DNA of 64,000 nucleotides, taken from Bacteroides stercorirosoris. Lineage in GTDB: Bacteria > Bacteroidota > Bacteroidia > Bacteroidales > Bacteroidaceae. The stretch covers positions 1 through 64,000 of the forward strand of contig NZ_FQZN01000008.1 of NCBI RefSeq assembly GCF_900142015.1, read 5' to 3'. Shown piece after piece: positions 54,175 through 63,357 of the stretch. Position 1 is the stretch's first letter. The number at the start of each line of letters is the position of its first letter. A model generated the notes under the pieces. The model saw only the letters and a list, made by a program, of their open reading frames with translations, was not told the origin of the DNA and made no database searches. The position numbers were made by a program, and so were the translations under genes.

Positions 54175-56073
54175 CTATTTCTGATATACGCGTACATAAT
54201 CTACCTCATAGCGCATGGGAATTCCTTTATCGTCAATTTCGCCACCATTGATGCCGCCAAGAGCCAAGTTCAACAAAAGATACTGCGGTTTGCGGAAAGG
54301 ATTCGTTCCCCCGCCAATAGTACCGTTAACAGTTTCGCTCAAAGGAATTTCATTCAGCAATTCATCATCCAGATAGATTTTAATGGCCGTTTCATCCCAA
54401 TCCATACGCCAGATGTGAAACTTATCCGCCCACGCCGGATCTTTGTCCGTGAAATGAGTGAAAGGAATTGCTTTGCTCTTCCATTTCGCATTCCACTGCC
54501 GGTCAGTTCCCCAGGCGGCATTTGCCAGAATATGCGGTACGCCTTTGATGCGATAATATTCCATGATGTCGATTTCGCCACACGAGGGCCAATCCATACC
54601 GCTACCCAAAGTCCAAATGGCAGGCCATGCCCCTCCGCTTACAGGAATCTTGGCACGGATTTCAAATCTGCCATACAAGAACTCTTTCTTACCGGCCGTA
54701 GTGATGCACGAGGAAGTGTACTCGATGAACTCCCGCTTCTTCCGCCAATCGTTACTTCCGGCCTCATACCAGGGATTTTTACGTCCTTCTTCTTTTCTCA
54801 CTTCAATAATCAGCTTTCCATCTTTGCAGTAAGCATTGCCTTTCTGATACCACTGGGCTTCTTCATTGCGTGCAAAGCCATTATCATAGCTCCAAACAGT
54901 GGTATCCGGAAGACCGTCTGTATTAAATTCGTCACTCCATACCTGTTTCCACTCCGATTGTCTGACCGGGTTTGTCGGAAGCACTTGTTTGTCCGTCCAC
55001 TCAATAAACGGAACACCTTTTTCGTCAAACTGAATAGGTAGCCAAATGTGTCCGGAATACATCAGACTCTTCGGTTTCCAAACATCGGCCATAAATATAA
55101 AGCGATTCTCCGGAAGCTCCAACACAAATGTGCTCTGTCCGCCAAAAGTCTTCTCGCTATTTTCGCCACGGCAGGGATTGGGATGCTGTTTCCATGGTCC
55201 CCAGATGGAAGAAGCCGAAAACATACGGGCTGCATTCGGGTCCCATCCGGTACAACCGGAAGTAATCATCCAGTAGGTATTATCTTTCTTGAAGATTGCC
55301 GGAGCCTCATTGTGTCCGCCCGGATAGATACGGATATACCGGCCTGAGTGCTGCAAATAATCATCCGTCAGTTCTGCAATGTGCAAAGTCAGGTTTTCTT
55401 CGGAAGAATAGATGTGGTAGGCTTTGCCGTCATCATCTACAAACAGGGTCATATCACGGGACATTTGTCCGCCTTCCAGGTCACGCTTAACAAACAATCC
55501 CCGGTTAACGGCTTTGTACCAGTTCGGTGTCCACCATTTCTTATATTTATTCAGGTTCCACGTCACCTTACGATCCGCTTCGGGCATATTCTCCGGATAT
55601 ATGCCGGGATTCACCCGTCCGGAACGCACGAAGCGGTAAGGGCCTTCCGGTTTGTCGCTGACGGCTACGGCAGCACGTGCCGGTCCATAGCCCTGACCTT
55701 TCAGTTCGAGATGGAACCACATCACAAATTTTCCGGTCTTCTGATTGTATATCACCTTCGGACGTTCGATGATGCAGCCACGTTCGATATCATCACCGGG
55801 AGTTTCGGAAACGGGAAGCGCTACACTCTTATGTGTCCAAGTCTGTAAATCGGGGGAGGTGTAACAGTTCACCCCTACTTCGGTGGTGAAGCCTTTCTCG
55901 GGACGGTGCTCGCCAAACCAATAGTACAGACCTTCATGGAATAAGATGCCGCCGCCGTGGGCGTTGATATACTCATTGGCTGTATCCTTCCATTCTCTTC
56001 CGGTCTGTGAGGATAGAGGAAGACAAATGATTATTAGTAATAATAATCCTCCAAAATGCTTTATAGTTCTCAT
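54175..56073 (-). CDS. GH43-GH16 fusion: exo- plus endo-acting galactanase-type enzyme
   Basis: 632 residues with a signal peptide (to about residue 22, LSS/Q). Residues 25-365 are an exo-beta-1,3-galactanase-like GH43 propeller (NAHGGGILFHEGLYYWFGE, SRDMTLFVDDDG, HNEAPAIFKKDN). Residues 375-632 are GH16 with the catalytic GEIDIMEYY, Glu500 and Glu505. Neither domain is truncated. The GH43 half is homologous to that of the GH43-GH35 protein at 18269-21589, but the C-terminal partners differ. The pair would cut a beta-1,3-galactan backbone inside and from the end. The next gene upstream encodes a second GH16. Confidence 0.88.
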   Translation of the reverse strand: MRTIKHFGGLLLLIIICLPLSSQTGREWKDTANEYINAHGGGILFHEGLYYWFGEHRPEKGFTTEVGVNCYTSPDLQTWTHKSVALPVSETPGDDIERGCIIERPKVIYNQKTGKFVMWFHLELKGQGYGPARAAVAVSDKPEGPYRFVRSGRVNPGIYPENMPEADRKVTWNLNKYKKWWTPNWYKAVNRGLFVKRDLEGGQMSRDMTLFVDDDGKAYHIYSSEENLTLHIAELTDDYLQHSGRYIRIYPGGHNEAPAIFKKDNTYWMITSGCTGWDPNAARMFSASSIWGPWKQHPNPCRGENSEKTFGGQSTFVLELPENRFIFMADVWKPKSLMYSGHIWLPIQFDEKGVPFIEWTDKQVLPTNPVRQSEWKQVWSDEFNTDGLPDTTVWSYDNGFARNEEAQWYQKGNAYCKDGKLIIEVRKEEGRKNPWYEAGSNDWRKKREFIEYTSSCITTAGKKEFLYGRFEIRAKIPVSGGAWPAIWTLGSGMDWPSCGEIDIMEYYRIKGVPHILANAAWGTDRQWNAKWKSKAIPFTHFTDKDPAWADKFHIWRMDWDETAIKIYLDDELLNEIPLSETVNGTIGGGTNPFRKPQYLLLNLALGGINGGEIDDKGIPMRYEVDYVRVYQK

Positions 56074-56091
56074 GTATTCTTCGTTATTTAA

Positions 56092-56146
56092 CTAATATTC
56101 CGTACCATCCTAATGTCTGTTAGGCTATAGGACAATACGGAATATT
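56092..56146 (-). repeat. Nested intergenic hairpin between two GH16 genes
   Basis: TAATATTCCGTA (56092-56103) and TACGGAATATTA (56135-56146) are perfect 12-bp arms. Inside the loop CCTAA and TTAGG (about 56107-56122) can form a second small stem. No T tract follows. It begins 16 bp after the GH16 stop codon and 19 bp before the GH43-GH16 start; an mRNA processing or stabilising element is likely. Confidence 0.6.
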
Positions 56147-56161
56147 ATTTATAGGATCGTT

Positions 56162-57640
56162 TTACTGTTTCTGATATACCCGTACATAGTCTACACGGTA
56201 TTCAAGCGGGAAAGTTGCCTCTATAGGTCTTCCATTATTACCTCCTATAGCAAGATTCAACATCATAAGCTGACCAAAACCCTCTATGTTATTAGAGAAA
56301 GGATTGATATTTCCACCATCTCCGGCACCATGATCACCTTTATTATTAGTTGTGCTCAAATCGGTTTCATTAAGAAGTACATCATCCAAATAGATACGAA
56401 TATATTTTTCATCCCAATCCATACGCCAAATATGATATTTCTCCGCCCACTTAGCATCTTTGGAAGTAAAATCAGTTATAGGATAATTTGCCGAATTCCA
56501 TGTGCCATTCCAACGAGAAGAACCACCCCAGCAAAGGTTAGCATGAATTTTCTCTTTATAGAATTCGAGAATATCAATTTCACCACCTAAAGGCCATTCA
56601 TACCAATTACCGGTAGACCATATTGCAGGCCATCCGCCTTGTTCGATAGGTACTTTGGCGCGTACAATTAATCTTCCATACTTAAAGGCATAATTGTTCG
56701 TAGCAACCACACAAGCGGAAGTATATTCCGCATATTCACGGGTCTGCTTCCAAGAGTTACCACCCGTTGCATTCGGATTGTAGTTCGGATTCTTCACACG
56801 TTCTTGTTTCGCAGTAAAGACCAGTGCATTTTCTTTCATCTCGGCATTTTCCTTCTTATACCACTGATCTTCTTCATTACGTTGGAAGCCTTCTTCAAAC
56901 CTCCACATTTCTGCATTAGGCGCACCTGTTCCATTAAATTCATCGTGCCACAACAATTTATAACCTCCTTCTAATGTATGGTCGTCGGGAACACCTTCGC
57001 CGTCAGCAACATAGTCTTCCGGATTTGCAGGTGCTACGTAAGTCACATTAAAGAAGAACATAATTGTATTCGTCTTTCCATTAATAGTATAAGAAGACGA
57101 GTTTTGAACTTGTATGGGTAACACAAACGTAGCACTCTTTTTCCGCTCATCCTGTATCAAAGTGATTAGCTTAGTGGAATAAACATTCAGTTCTACTTCT
57201 TCTGATATTTTACTATCAGCACTTAATTCCATCTTACTTGCTGAAAGATTGTAATATTCTTCCGGCAAAAGTTCAACATCTTTAAAAACATCATAAATAG
57301 ATGATGTGCCAACCATTGCAATGGCTTTATTCAAAGAGTCTGTAGCTATGACCAAGTCTACCGTAGCATCTTTTTCCGCTTTGCGATTTTGGTAAAGTGC
57401 CAGATTCAGTCGATAACTGAAATTATCTACTTTTTGACTTTCTCCTTCTTTGGGTTGCTGGATATTTGTAGTCACGTTACATTTTGTTCCATCCCATATT
57501 TCACTGGCTTGTTTGATGCCCAATAAGTTCAGATCCAGATTTCCTTTATAAGTGATATCTTTCTCATCATCGCAAGCAAAGAAAGTGATTGTGCAGGCGG
57601 CTACACAGAGAACCGCCCAAATTCTTATCTTATTTTTCAT
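56162..57640 (-). CDS. Surface lipoprotein GH16, candidate endo-beta-1,3-galactanase
   Basis: 492 residues. Lipobox TFFAC followed at once by acidic and Lys residues (CDDEKD), the pattern of the Bacteroides surface lipoprotein export signal. Residues about 30-210 are a DUF1735-like/Ig-type domain typical of surface glycan-binding proteins. Residues 220-492 are GH16 with GEIDILEFY, Glu354 and Glu359, and WRMDWDEKYIRIYLDD near the end. The family cuts beta-1,3 or beta-1,4 glucans or galactans. Context with GH43 galactanase-type enzymes and its surface location favour an initial endo-cleavage of arabinogalactan. It sits directly after the binding lipoprotein gene (19-bp gap). Confidence 0.88.
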   Translation of the reverse strand: MKNKIRIWAVLCVAACTITFFACDDEKDITYKGNLDLNLLGIKQASEIWDGTKCNVTTNIQQPKEGESQKVDNFSYRLNLALYQNRKAEKDATVDLVIATDSLNKAIAMVGTSSIYDVFKDVELLPEEYYNLSASKMELSADSKISEEVELNVYSTKLITLIQDERKKSATFVLPIQVQNSSSYTINGKTNTIMFFFNVTYVAPANPEDYVADGEGVPDDHTLEGGYKLLWHDEFNGTGAPNAEMWRFEEGFQRNEEDQWYKKENAEMKENALVFTAKQERVKNPNYNPNATGGNSWKQTREYAEYTSACVVATNNYAFKYGRLIVRAKVPIEQGGWPAIWSTGNWYEWPLGGEIDILEFYKEKIHANLCWGGSSRWNGTWNSANYPITDFTSKDAKWAEKYHIWRMDWDEKYIRIYLDDVLLNETDLSTTNNKGDHGAGDGGNINPFSNNIEGFGQLMMLNLAIGGNNGRPIEATFPLEYRVDYVRVYQKQ

Positions 57641-57659
57641 ATTACTATCTCAATTTAAA

Positions 57660-58559
57660 TTAATCCAAAGGCACTGTTTCAGGATCGTATACTTCTACTT
57701 CTACATCATAAAATTTAAATTCAGCCAAATTGAAGTATTTAGTATTACCAGAAGTAGCAATTACATTAAAGCGAAAATGAGTAAATGCCTTTTCCGGTAT
57801 AACAAAATCAGAAGTATATTCACTGCTATGTTTAGTTGGCAAACCGGAAAGCGTACTCACAACTTCCCAATTTTCGCCATCATTACTAATCTGTAGATCT
57901 ACCACAGAAGGACGTCCATCTGAAGTCCATGTATTATCCGTACGGTTTTGATAATAAATGGCAAATCCTTCATGAGCTTCTTTAAAATCTATTTGAATAT
58001 AATGAGGCAACGGAAGCTGAGGATTACTCCAACGAGTATGAAAAAAGGTATTACCTTTCCCGTCTATCAGATTTTTTATCGGTCCTTCTGAGGGTTCCTG
58101 TGCATTAGTGCTAAGCTGATCTTCCGTCAGTTTCACCTCTTTACGGGACTTTTCTGTCGTAGTGGACGGAGCTGCCCCCGATTTAGCTTTTACTTCTGTC
58201 ACCTGGCTACCCTGATGAGCAGCGTTAAAAGTCTGAAAGAAAAATGAATAATCACCGAAGCGGGCACGCGTATCATCAATTAGCATTTCTGTCGTACCAA
58301 CAGAGGCTATCTTACATACTTCCTCTTTGGTCAACGGATCATGATACTTAATCTGAAGATAATCAAAAGCACCTTCGGACGGAACTTCCCAACTCAACTT
58401 TATTTGTCCCGGTAAAGCTTCTGTGCTTACCGCCGATGTCGCAATGGCAGTGGGAGTCGTTACACTCCCTACCACTTCAAAAGTCTCCAATTTATCATCA
58501 CAACCAGTTGCTCCAACAAACAAACTGACAGCAATCATATATTTAAAATTCAATTTCAT
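57660..58559 (-). CDS. Surface glycan-binding-type lipoprotein with F5/8-C domain
   Basis: 299 residues. Lipobox GATGC (Cys20) followed by DDKLE, suggesting surface export. Residues 30-135 are a fibronectin III-like domain (IKLSWEVPSEGAFDYLQIKY). Residues 150-285 are an F5/8 type C (CBM32-like) jelly roll with HYIQIDFKEAHEGFAIYYQNR and VVDLQISNDGENWEVV. It occupies the SusE/SGBP position right after susD (32-bp gap) and should bind the glycan at the surface. No catalytic residues are visible. Ligand unknown. Confidence 0.82.
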   Translation of the reverse strand: MKLNFKYMIAVSLFVGATGCDDKLETFEVVGSVTTPTAIATSAVSTEALPGQIKLSWEVPSEGAFDYLQIKYHDPLTKEEVCKIASVGTTEMLIDDTRARFGDYSFFFQTFNAAHQGSQVTEVKAKSGAAPSTTTEKSRKEVKLTEDQLSTNAQEPSEGPIKNLIDGKGNTFFHTRWSNPQLPLPHYIQIDFKEAHEGFAIYYQNRTDNTWTSDGRPSVVDLQISNDGENWEVVSTLSGLPTKHSSEYTSDFVIPEKAFTHFRFNVIATSGNTKYFNLAEFKFYDVEVEVYDPETVPLD

Positions 58560-58591
58560 AACATTTCATTTTAATAGTTAAACACGTATGT

Positions 58592-60259
58592 TCACCAACC
58601 CGGATTCTGAGTTAAATTCGTATTTTTACGACGTTCGGTATCAGGTATCGGATAGAAATACATTTTATCATCCCAGACCAATGATTTCGTGTTACGAGTG
58701 TAAGTAAAAGAATCATCACTATTTTTTGTAATCACCACTCTATCAATACTTTTAACGCCACCTTCTTTCCAACGACGCACATCCCAGAAACGATGGCCTT
58801 CAAATGCAAGTTCTACCATACGTTCATTTTTATAGCGACTCCAAAAGCTATCATGATTCATTCCTTCCGGAAAATCCGGCATGTTTACACCTGTACGTTT
58901 ACGTACCTTATTCACAGCTTCACGAGCTGACATTGTAAATTTGTCATCTTTACCATCAGCCGATCCAAAATATTTAAAAGCTGCTTCTGCATAATTCAAT
59001 AAGAATTCTCCTAAGCGGAATGTCACCCAACTATGGCGCTTGCCACCTGAACTTGTACTGGCACTGATATCCGTAGAGCCATCCACATATTTTTTCAGAT
59101 AATAACCTGTCGGAGTAGCATACGCAATAGGGGAAGCATTTCTCCCACCTACATATATTTCAAGCGGGTCAGGATTGGTATTGGGCCATTTATCACCATT
59201 TACAGCAATACACATTGCAAAACGCGGATCCCTCCCTGTATATGGGTCTTTAGGATTCGGCTCACTTCCATCTTTCATCTCATAGGCATCTACCAAGGTC
59301 TGTGTCGGGCAATTACCTGACTTTGCATTCTCCATACCTATAGGGAAATTAGTTCTTTCCGGATCATCCGTATCACCTACACGACGTACGAATATCATCT
59401 CTGAAGCTTTCCAATTGTCTGCTCCCCACAAATCTGTATAGTTACCCAATTTTATGTTATTCTCATTGCAATAATTGATGACCTCCAGATTTGCTGTTGC
59501 AGCATCTTTATAAAGCTCCTTATCCTCACTTTCATTAAACAATTTGCTGGCACGATAAAGTAAGACACGCGCTTTTAATGCTAGTGCCATACCTCGCGTT
59601 ACACGACCACTTTCAGGATTTGTACTCCCCCCCGCAGCATCATTTTCTAAATCCGAATATTTTATTGGAAGTTCAAGAGCCACAGCGTCACACTCATTGA
59701 CTATAAAATCAAAGATTTCAGAAGCAGGCGTACGCACCATACTATTCGCTTCTTTTTCAGTCAATACTTCTGTTGTAAAAGGAACATCACCATATGCACG
59801 TACGAGTAAAAAGTAATAGTAAGCACGAAGCAAGCGTACCTCATACTGATATCGTTTATACCTGTTCATCTGTTCTTCATAATCTTGATTAAAACGCAAA
59901 TCATAAAAATCCAGATCTTTTGCATTTTTCAAATAATAATTGACTGCACGAATCGGAGTATAATAATTCCACTGCGATTTAGGATTCAAAGCAGTCCAAT
60001 TACCATTTGTGTAATCAAGTACATTTGAGTAAGTCAATGCCATTTCAGCCTCATCACAAGCAGAAGCCAAAGAAGTTGTTCCCAGTAAATCATAATCTAA
60101 ATAGGAATAGATGTTATTCACAAATCCGGCAGTACGGCCAAAATCTGAAAAAACATATTCTTTATCGTAACTGGTATATTCGTGATAGTCCATCTTATCT
60201 GTACATCCAGACAATGCTGCTACACAAACAATACCCAAACATATATTCTTTAATTTCAT
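58592..60259 (-). CDS. SusD-like outer-membrane lipoprotein
   Basis: 555 residues. Lipobox LSGC (Cys19). RagB/SusD fold: helical TPR repeats including YEVRLLRAYYYFLLVRAYGDVPF and RGMALALKARVLLYRASKLFN, and the C-terminal VELAFEGHRFWDVRRWKEGG and NLTQNPGW end, typical of the family. Pairs with the SusC just upstream (34-bp gap) as the uptake complex of the large PUL. Confidence 0.95.
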   Translation of the reverse strand: MKLKNICLGIVCVAALSGCTDKMDYHEYTSYDKEYVFSDFGRTAGFVNNIYSYLDYDLLGTTSLASACDEAEMALTYSNVLDYTNGNWTALNPKSQWNYYTPIRAVNYYLKNAKDLDFYDLRFNQDYEEQMNRYKRYQYEVRLLRAYYYFLLVRAYGDVPFTTEVLTEKEANSMVRTPASEIFDFIVNECDAVALELPIKYSDLENDAAGGSTNPESGRVTRGMALALKARVLLYRASKLFNESEDKELYKDAATANLEVINYCNENNIKLGNYTDLWGADNWKASEMIFVRRVGDTDDPERTNFPIGMENAKSGNCPTQTLVDAYEMKDGSEPNPKDPYTGRDPRFAMCIAVNGDKWPNTNPDPLEIYVGGRNASPIAYATPTGYYLKKYVDGSTDISASTSSGGKRHSWVTFRLGEFLLNYAEAAFKYFGSADGKDDKFTMSAREAVNKVRKRTGVNMPDFPEGMNHDSFWSRYKNERMVELAFEGHRFWDVRRWKEGGVKSIDRVVITKNSDDSFTYTRNTKSLVWDDKMYFYPIPDTERRKNTNLTQNPGW

Positions 60260-60293
60260 ATCTTAGTCTGTATTAAATTAAAATTTTATTCAT

Positions 60294-63200
60294 TTAGATA
60301 CCCAGCGAGAAGCCTATATGTATAGAACGAGTAGCCGGCCAAACATCTCCAATTGCTTCCGGATCAGACAAATCAATTTTGTCAATACTAAATAAATCAG
60401 TACCTCTTACATAAACTTTAGCTGTTTTCATCTTAATCTTATTCAACCAAGAAGAAGGTAACTTATAGTATATCTCGCAGTTTCTTAATTTTAAGAAAGA
60501 CCGATCTTGCAACCATACAGAGCTATTCTGGGTGTTATTATCCACATTCTCCGTTGTTAAACGTGGAAAACGAGCTGTCGGATTCTCTGGTGTCCAGCGA
60601 TTATCATACGCATATTGTGAAATAGAAGTGTTATTTATCAATGGGCGATAAACACTAGAAGTCAGCCAAGCTGTATAATTCGCTACACCTTGAAAAGAAG
60701 CATCAAAGCCTAATCCCTTCCATTCCAATCCAACATTAAAGCCATAATATATTTCCGGCCAAGCAGAACTATATCCCATAGGGATCATATCATTGGAGTT
60801 TATAACACCATCGTCGTTCACATCTTTATATTTAATGTCTCCAGGTTTCACTGGTCCAAATTGCTGAGGCGTACTATTATCAATGTCTGCCTGATCTACA
60901 AAATGTCCGATAGCCTGCAATCCCCAGATTTGTCCCAGAGGTTTTCCTGTTTGAGTCAGATAATCATAAGCTTTAGGTTCTTCCAGCATTTCAATTACCT
61001 TACTGCGGTTATATGAGAATGTACCTCCCAAACGTAATTTGAAGTCTCCAATACTCTTACTATAATCCGCACCAATCTCCGTCCCCCAGCTATCTACAAT
61101 ACCTGCATTTTTATAGGGGCTTGTAATGCCCAATATGGATGAGTTCTGACCGGATGCACTCACCCAAATATCCGAACGTCTTTCATAAAAGCCATCAATG
61201 GTGAATGTTAATCCTTTCAACAAAGATACATCTAACCCCAAATTATACTTATATGCTTTCTCTACCGTACCGTTCAGAGAGGGCAACTGTCCTTCTGCCC
61301 ATCCTCCATCTCCATTTGAGAAATTACTATCGTTATTACCTCCTACAACGGGATAAGTGCCACCGCCTGCCATTTTATTATACCAATAGCCATCATAAGG
61401 AGTATTATCCGTATTAATAATACCAAATGAAGCACGAAGCTTCATGAAATCTATTACAGACTGCTTTTTCATGAAATCCTCATTGGAAATAACCCATGAC
61501 AGCCCTATGGTAGGAGCCGGTAGCCAACGACTATTAGGATCCAATTTGTTAGAAGCGGAAAACATCAAAGTAAAATCTGCAAAATAACGGTTATTAAATC
61601 CATAATGAGTATACCAACCTGCATTTTGGGTATATAGAGTAACATTTGTACCGTTTCTATCATCATATTTATATGTATACAATAACATAGAGTAAATATC
61701 ATGCTTACCAAAATGCCGATCCCAGTCTACATTCGCCTGAAAATTAAATGAACGATATTGCCAATCAAGCTTAGCACTTTCACTAGTGCCCACCGAACCT
61801 CCTGTTATATCATTGAATTTAATAGGTTCACCATTTTCCCATTGCGAAACAGTTTGCATTCCCCATTTCTCACTTCTACGATGATCTTCCCAATAAGAAG
61901 CTAAATTATCATAGCCGACACGTATTGACGCACCCAGTCCCTTAGTTACGGAAGATAAATCCTGCCGCAATAACATATCAGCATATAAAGCACGAGTATG
62001 CCCCTTCGTATATCCATGTCCTTGCGCTAAATATACTGGATTATAATCACCGCTCCAAGTATTATTACCACCCCACAGACCATTCTCCGTCTTTATAGGA
62101 AAAGCTGCTGAAGGCACTGTATACAGTTTGCCTATCAGATTATCACCATTTGCACTAGGACGGCTAAATTCATTCAATACACCCGAAATATTCGCTTGTA
62201 AACGTGTCTTGGGAGTTAAATCTATATCCAAATTCGAGCGAAAGTTTACTCTTGAATACTTAGACTGCGTAGAATAGCCATCATTTGCATCAGCATTCTT
62301 AATGAAACCACGATTGTTTTGTAGGTTTAACATTGTGAAATAGCGCATTTTGGTAGATCCACCTCTAAAAGTTAAAGTAGCAATATCGGTTGTACCACAA
62401 TCACGAAATACTTCATCCATCCAATTCACATTAGGATAAAGATAAGGATATTTACCACTTTTAAAAGCATTCAATTCATCTTGAGAATAACGTGCAGACT
62501 TACCATCATTAGCCAAAGCCTCATTCATTGCATTAGCATAAGTAAACGCATCAGCCATCTCCGGAATACGCGTCTGGTAATTGAAACCGTGATCATAAGA
62601 GAAGTTTATTTCACGACTCTTATATTTACCACGCTTTGTTACAATGTTTACCACACCGTTTGCACCGCGAAAGCCATAAAGAGCGACAGCTGCCGCATCA
62701 CGCAAAATACTTACTGATTCAACCTCCTCCGGAGATATATAGTTCAGCGCTTGATAAGCGTTATCACGTTCAAGACCATCCACAACCAATAAAATACCGG
62801 AATTACTTAAAGTCTTCTGTCCACGGATAGCCATAGAAGATATTTGATCCCATACTTCACCGGTCTTCTGCATAGTATAAAGCCCAGCTACATTACCATA
62901 TAGTGCATTACCAACATTGAATGTTGAACGATTATCTATTTGATCTGCATATACAGTAGACACAGCACCTGTACTTTCTGCATTTGTCTGATTCAAGCCG
63001 AAGCCATAGTTCACTTTTTCACTGGAAAAGTCTAAAATAATTGTTAGCTCCTTTCCATCTTTTATAGATACTACTTTTGTATCATCCTTACCTGTACGTA
63101 CCCTCAAAAGATTATCCTTGTCAGCTGTAATCTCAAATTGCCCGTTCCGGTCGGTTGTAACCTGTACCAGTGGATTATTTTCAATAGAAACTAATACACC

Positions 63201-63320
63201 TTCTACCGGATTGCCCAATTTGTCAACCACCTTGCCAAGAACATTACTTCCTTCTTGTGCCCAACCTTTCAGAGAGGCGCAAAGCAACATTGCTAAAACT
63301 GTTATCTTATATTTTTTCAT
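60294..63320 (-). CDS. SusC-like TonB-dependent transporter
   Basis: 1008 residues. Signal peptide (to about residue 21, GWA/Q), a carboxypeptidase-regulatory-like domain (about 26-95, GKVVDKLGNPVEGVLVSI), plug domain with GILLVVDGLE, SVSILRDAAAVALYGFRGANGVVNIVTKRG, and an outer-membrane barrel. It lacks the standard DEVVVVGYG TonB-box stretch at the usual place (there is NYGFGLNQTNAESTG), a variant seen in part of the family. Only 37 bp separate it from the stop of the preceding susD, so it belongs to the same transcript. It imports oligosaccharides for the GH43/GH16/GH51 enzymes downstream. Confidence 0.94.
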   Translation of the reverse strand: MKKYKITVLAMLLCASLKGWAQEGSNVLGKVVDKLGNPVEGVLVSIENNPLVQVTTDRNGQFEITADKDNLLRVRTGKDDTKVVSIKDGKELTIILDFSSEKVNYGFGLNQTNAESTGAVSTVYADQIDNRSTFNVGNALYGNVAGLYTMQKTGEVWDQISSMAIRGQKTLSNSGILLVVDGLERDNAYQALNYISPEEVESVSILRDAAAVALYGFRGANGVVNIVTKRGKYKSREINFSYDHGFNYQTRIPEMADAFTYANAMNEALANDGKSARYSQDELNAFKSGKYPYLYPNVNWMDEVFRDCGTTDIATLTFRGGSTKMRYFTMLNLQNNRGFIKNADANDGYSTQSKYSRVNFRSNLDIDLTPKTRLQANISGVLNEFSRPSANGDNLIGKLYTVPSAAFPIKTENGLWGGNNTWSGDYNPVYLAQGHGYTKGHTRALYADMLLRQDLSSVTKGLGASIRVGYDNLASYWEDHRRSEKWGMQTVSQWENGEPIKFNDITGGSVGTSESAKLDWQYRSFNFQANVDWDRHFGKHDIYSMLLYTYKYDDRNGTNVTLYTQNAGWYTHYGFNNRYFADFTLMFSASNKLDPNSRWLPAPTIGLSWVISNEDFMKKQSVIDFMKLRASFGIINTDNTPYDGYWYNKMAGGGTYPVVGGNNDSNFSNGDGGWAEGQLPSLNGTVEKAYKYNLGLDVSLLKGLTFTIDGFYERRSDIWVSASGQNSSILGITSPYKNAGIVDSWGTEIGADYSKSIGDFKLRLGGTFSYNRSKVIEMLEEPKAYDYLTQTGKPLGQIWGLQAIGHFVDQADIDNSTPQQFGPVKPGDIKYKDVNDDGVINSNDMIPMGYSSAWPEIYYGFNVGLEWKGLGFDASFQGVANYTAWLTSSVYRPLINNTSISQYAYDNRWTPENPTARFPRLTTENVDNNTQNSSVWLQDRSFLKLRNCEIYYKLPSSWLNKIKMKTAKVYVRGTDLFSIDKIDLSDPEAIGDVWPATRSIHIGFSLGI

Positions 63321-63357
63321 GTTGTTCTTTCTTTATTTATGGTTATTCTATTTCAGA

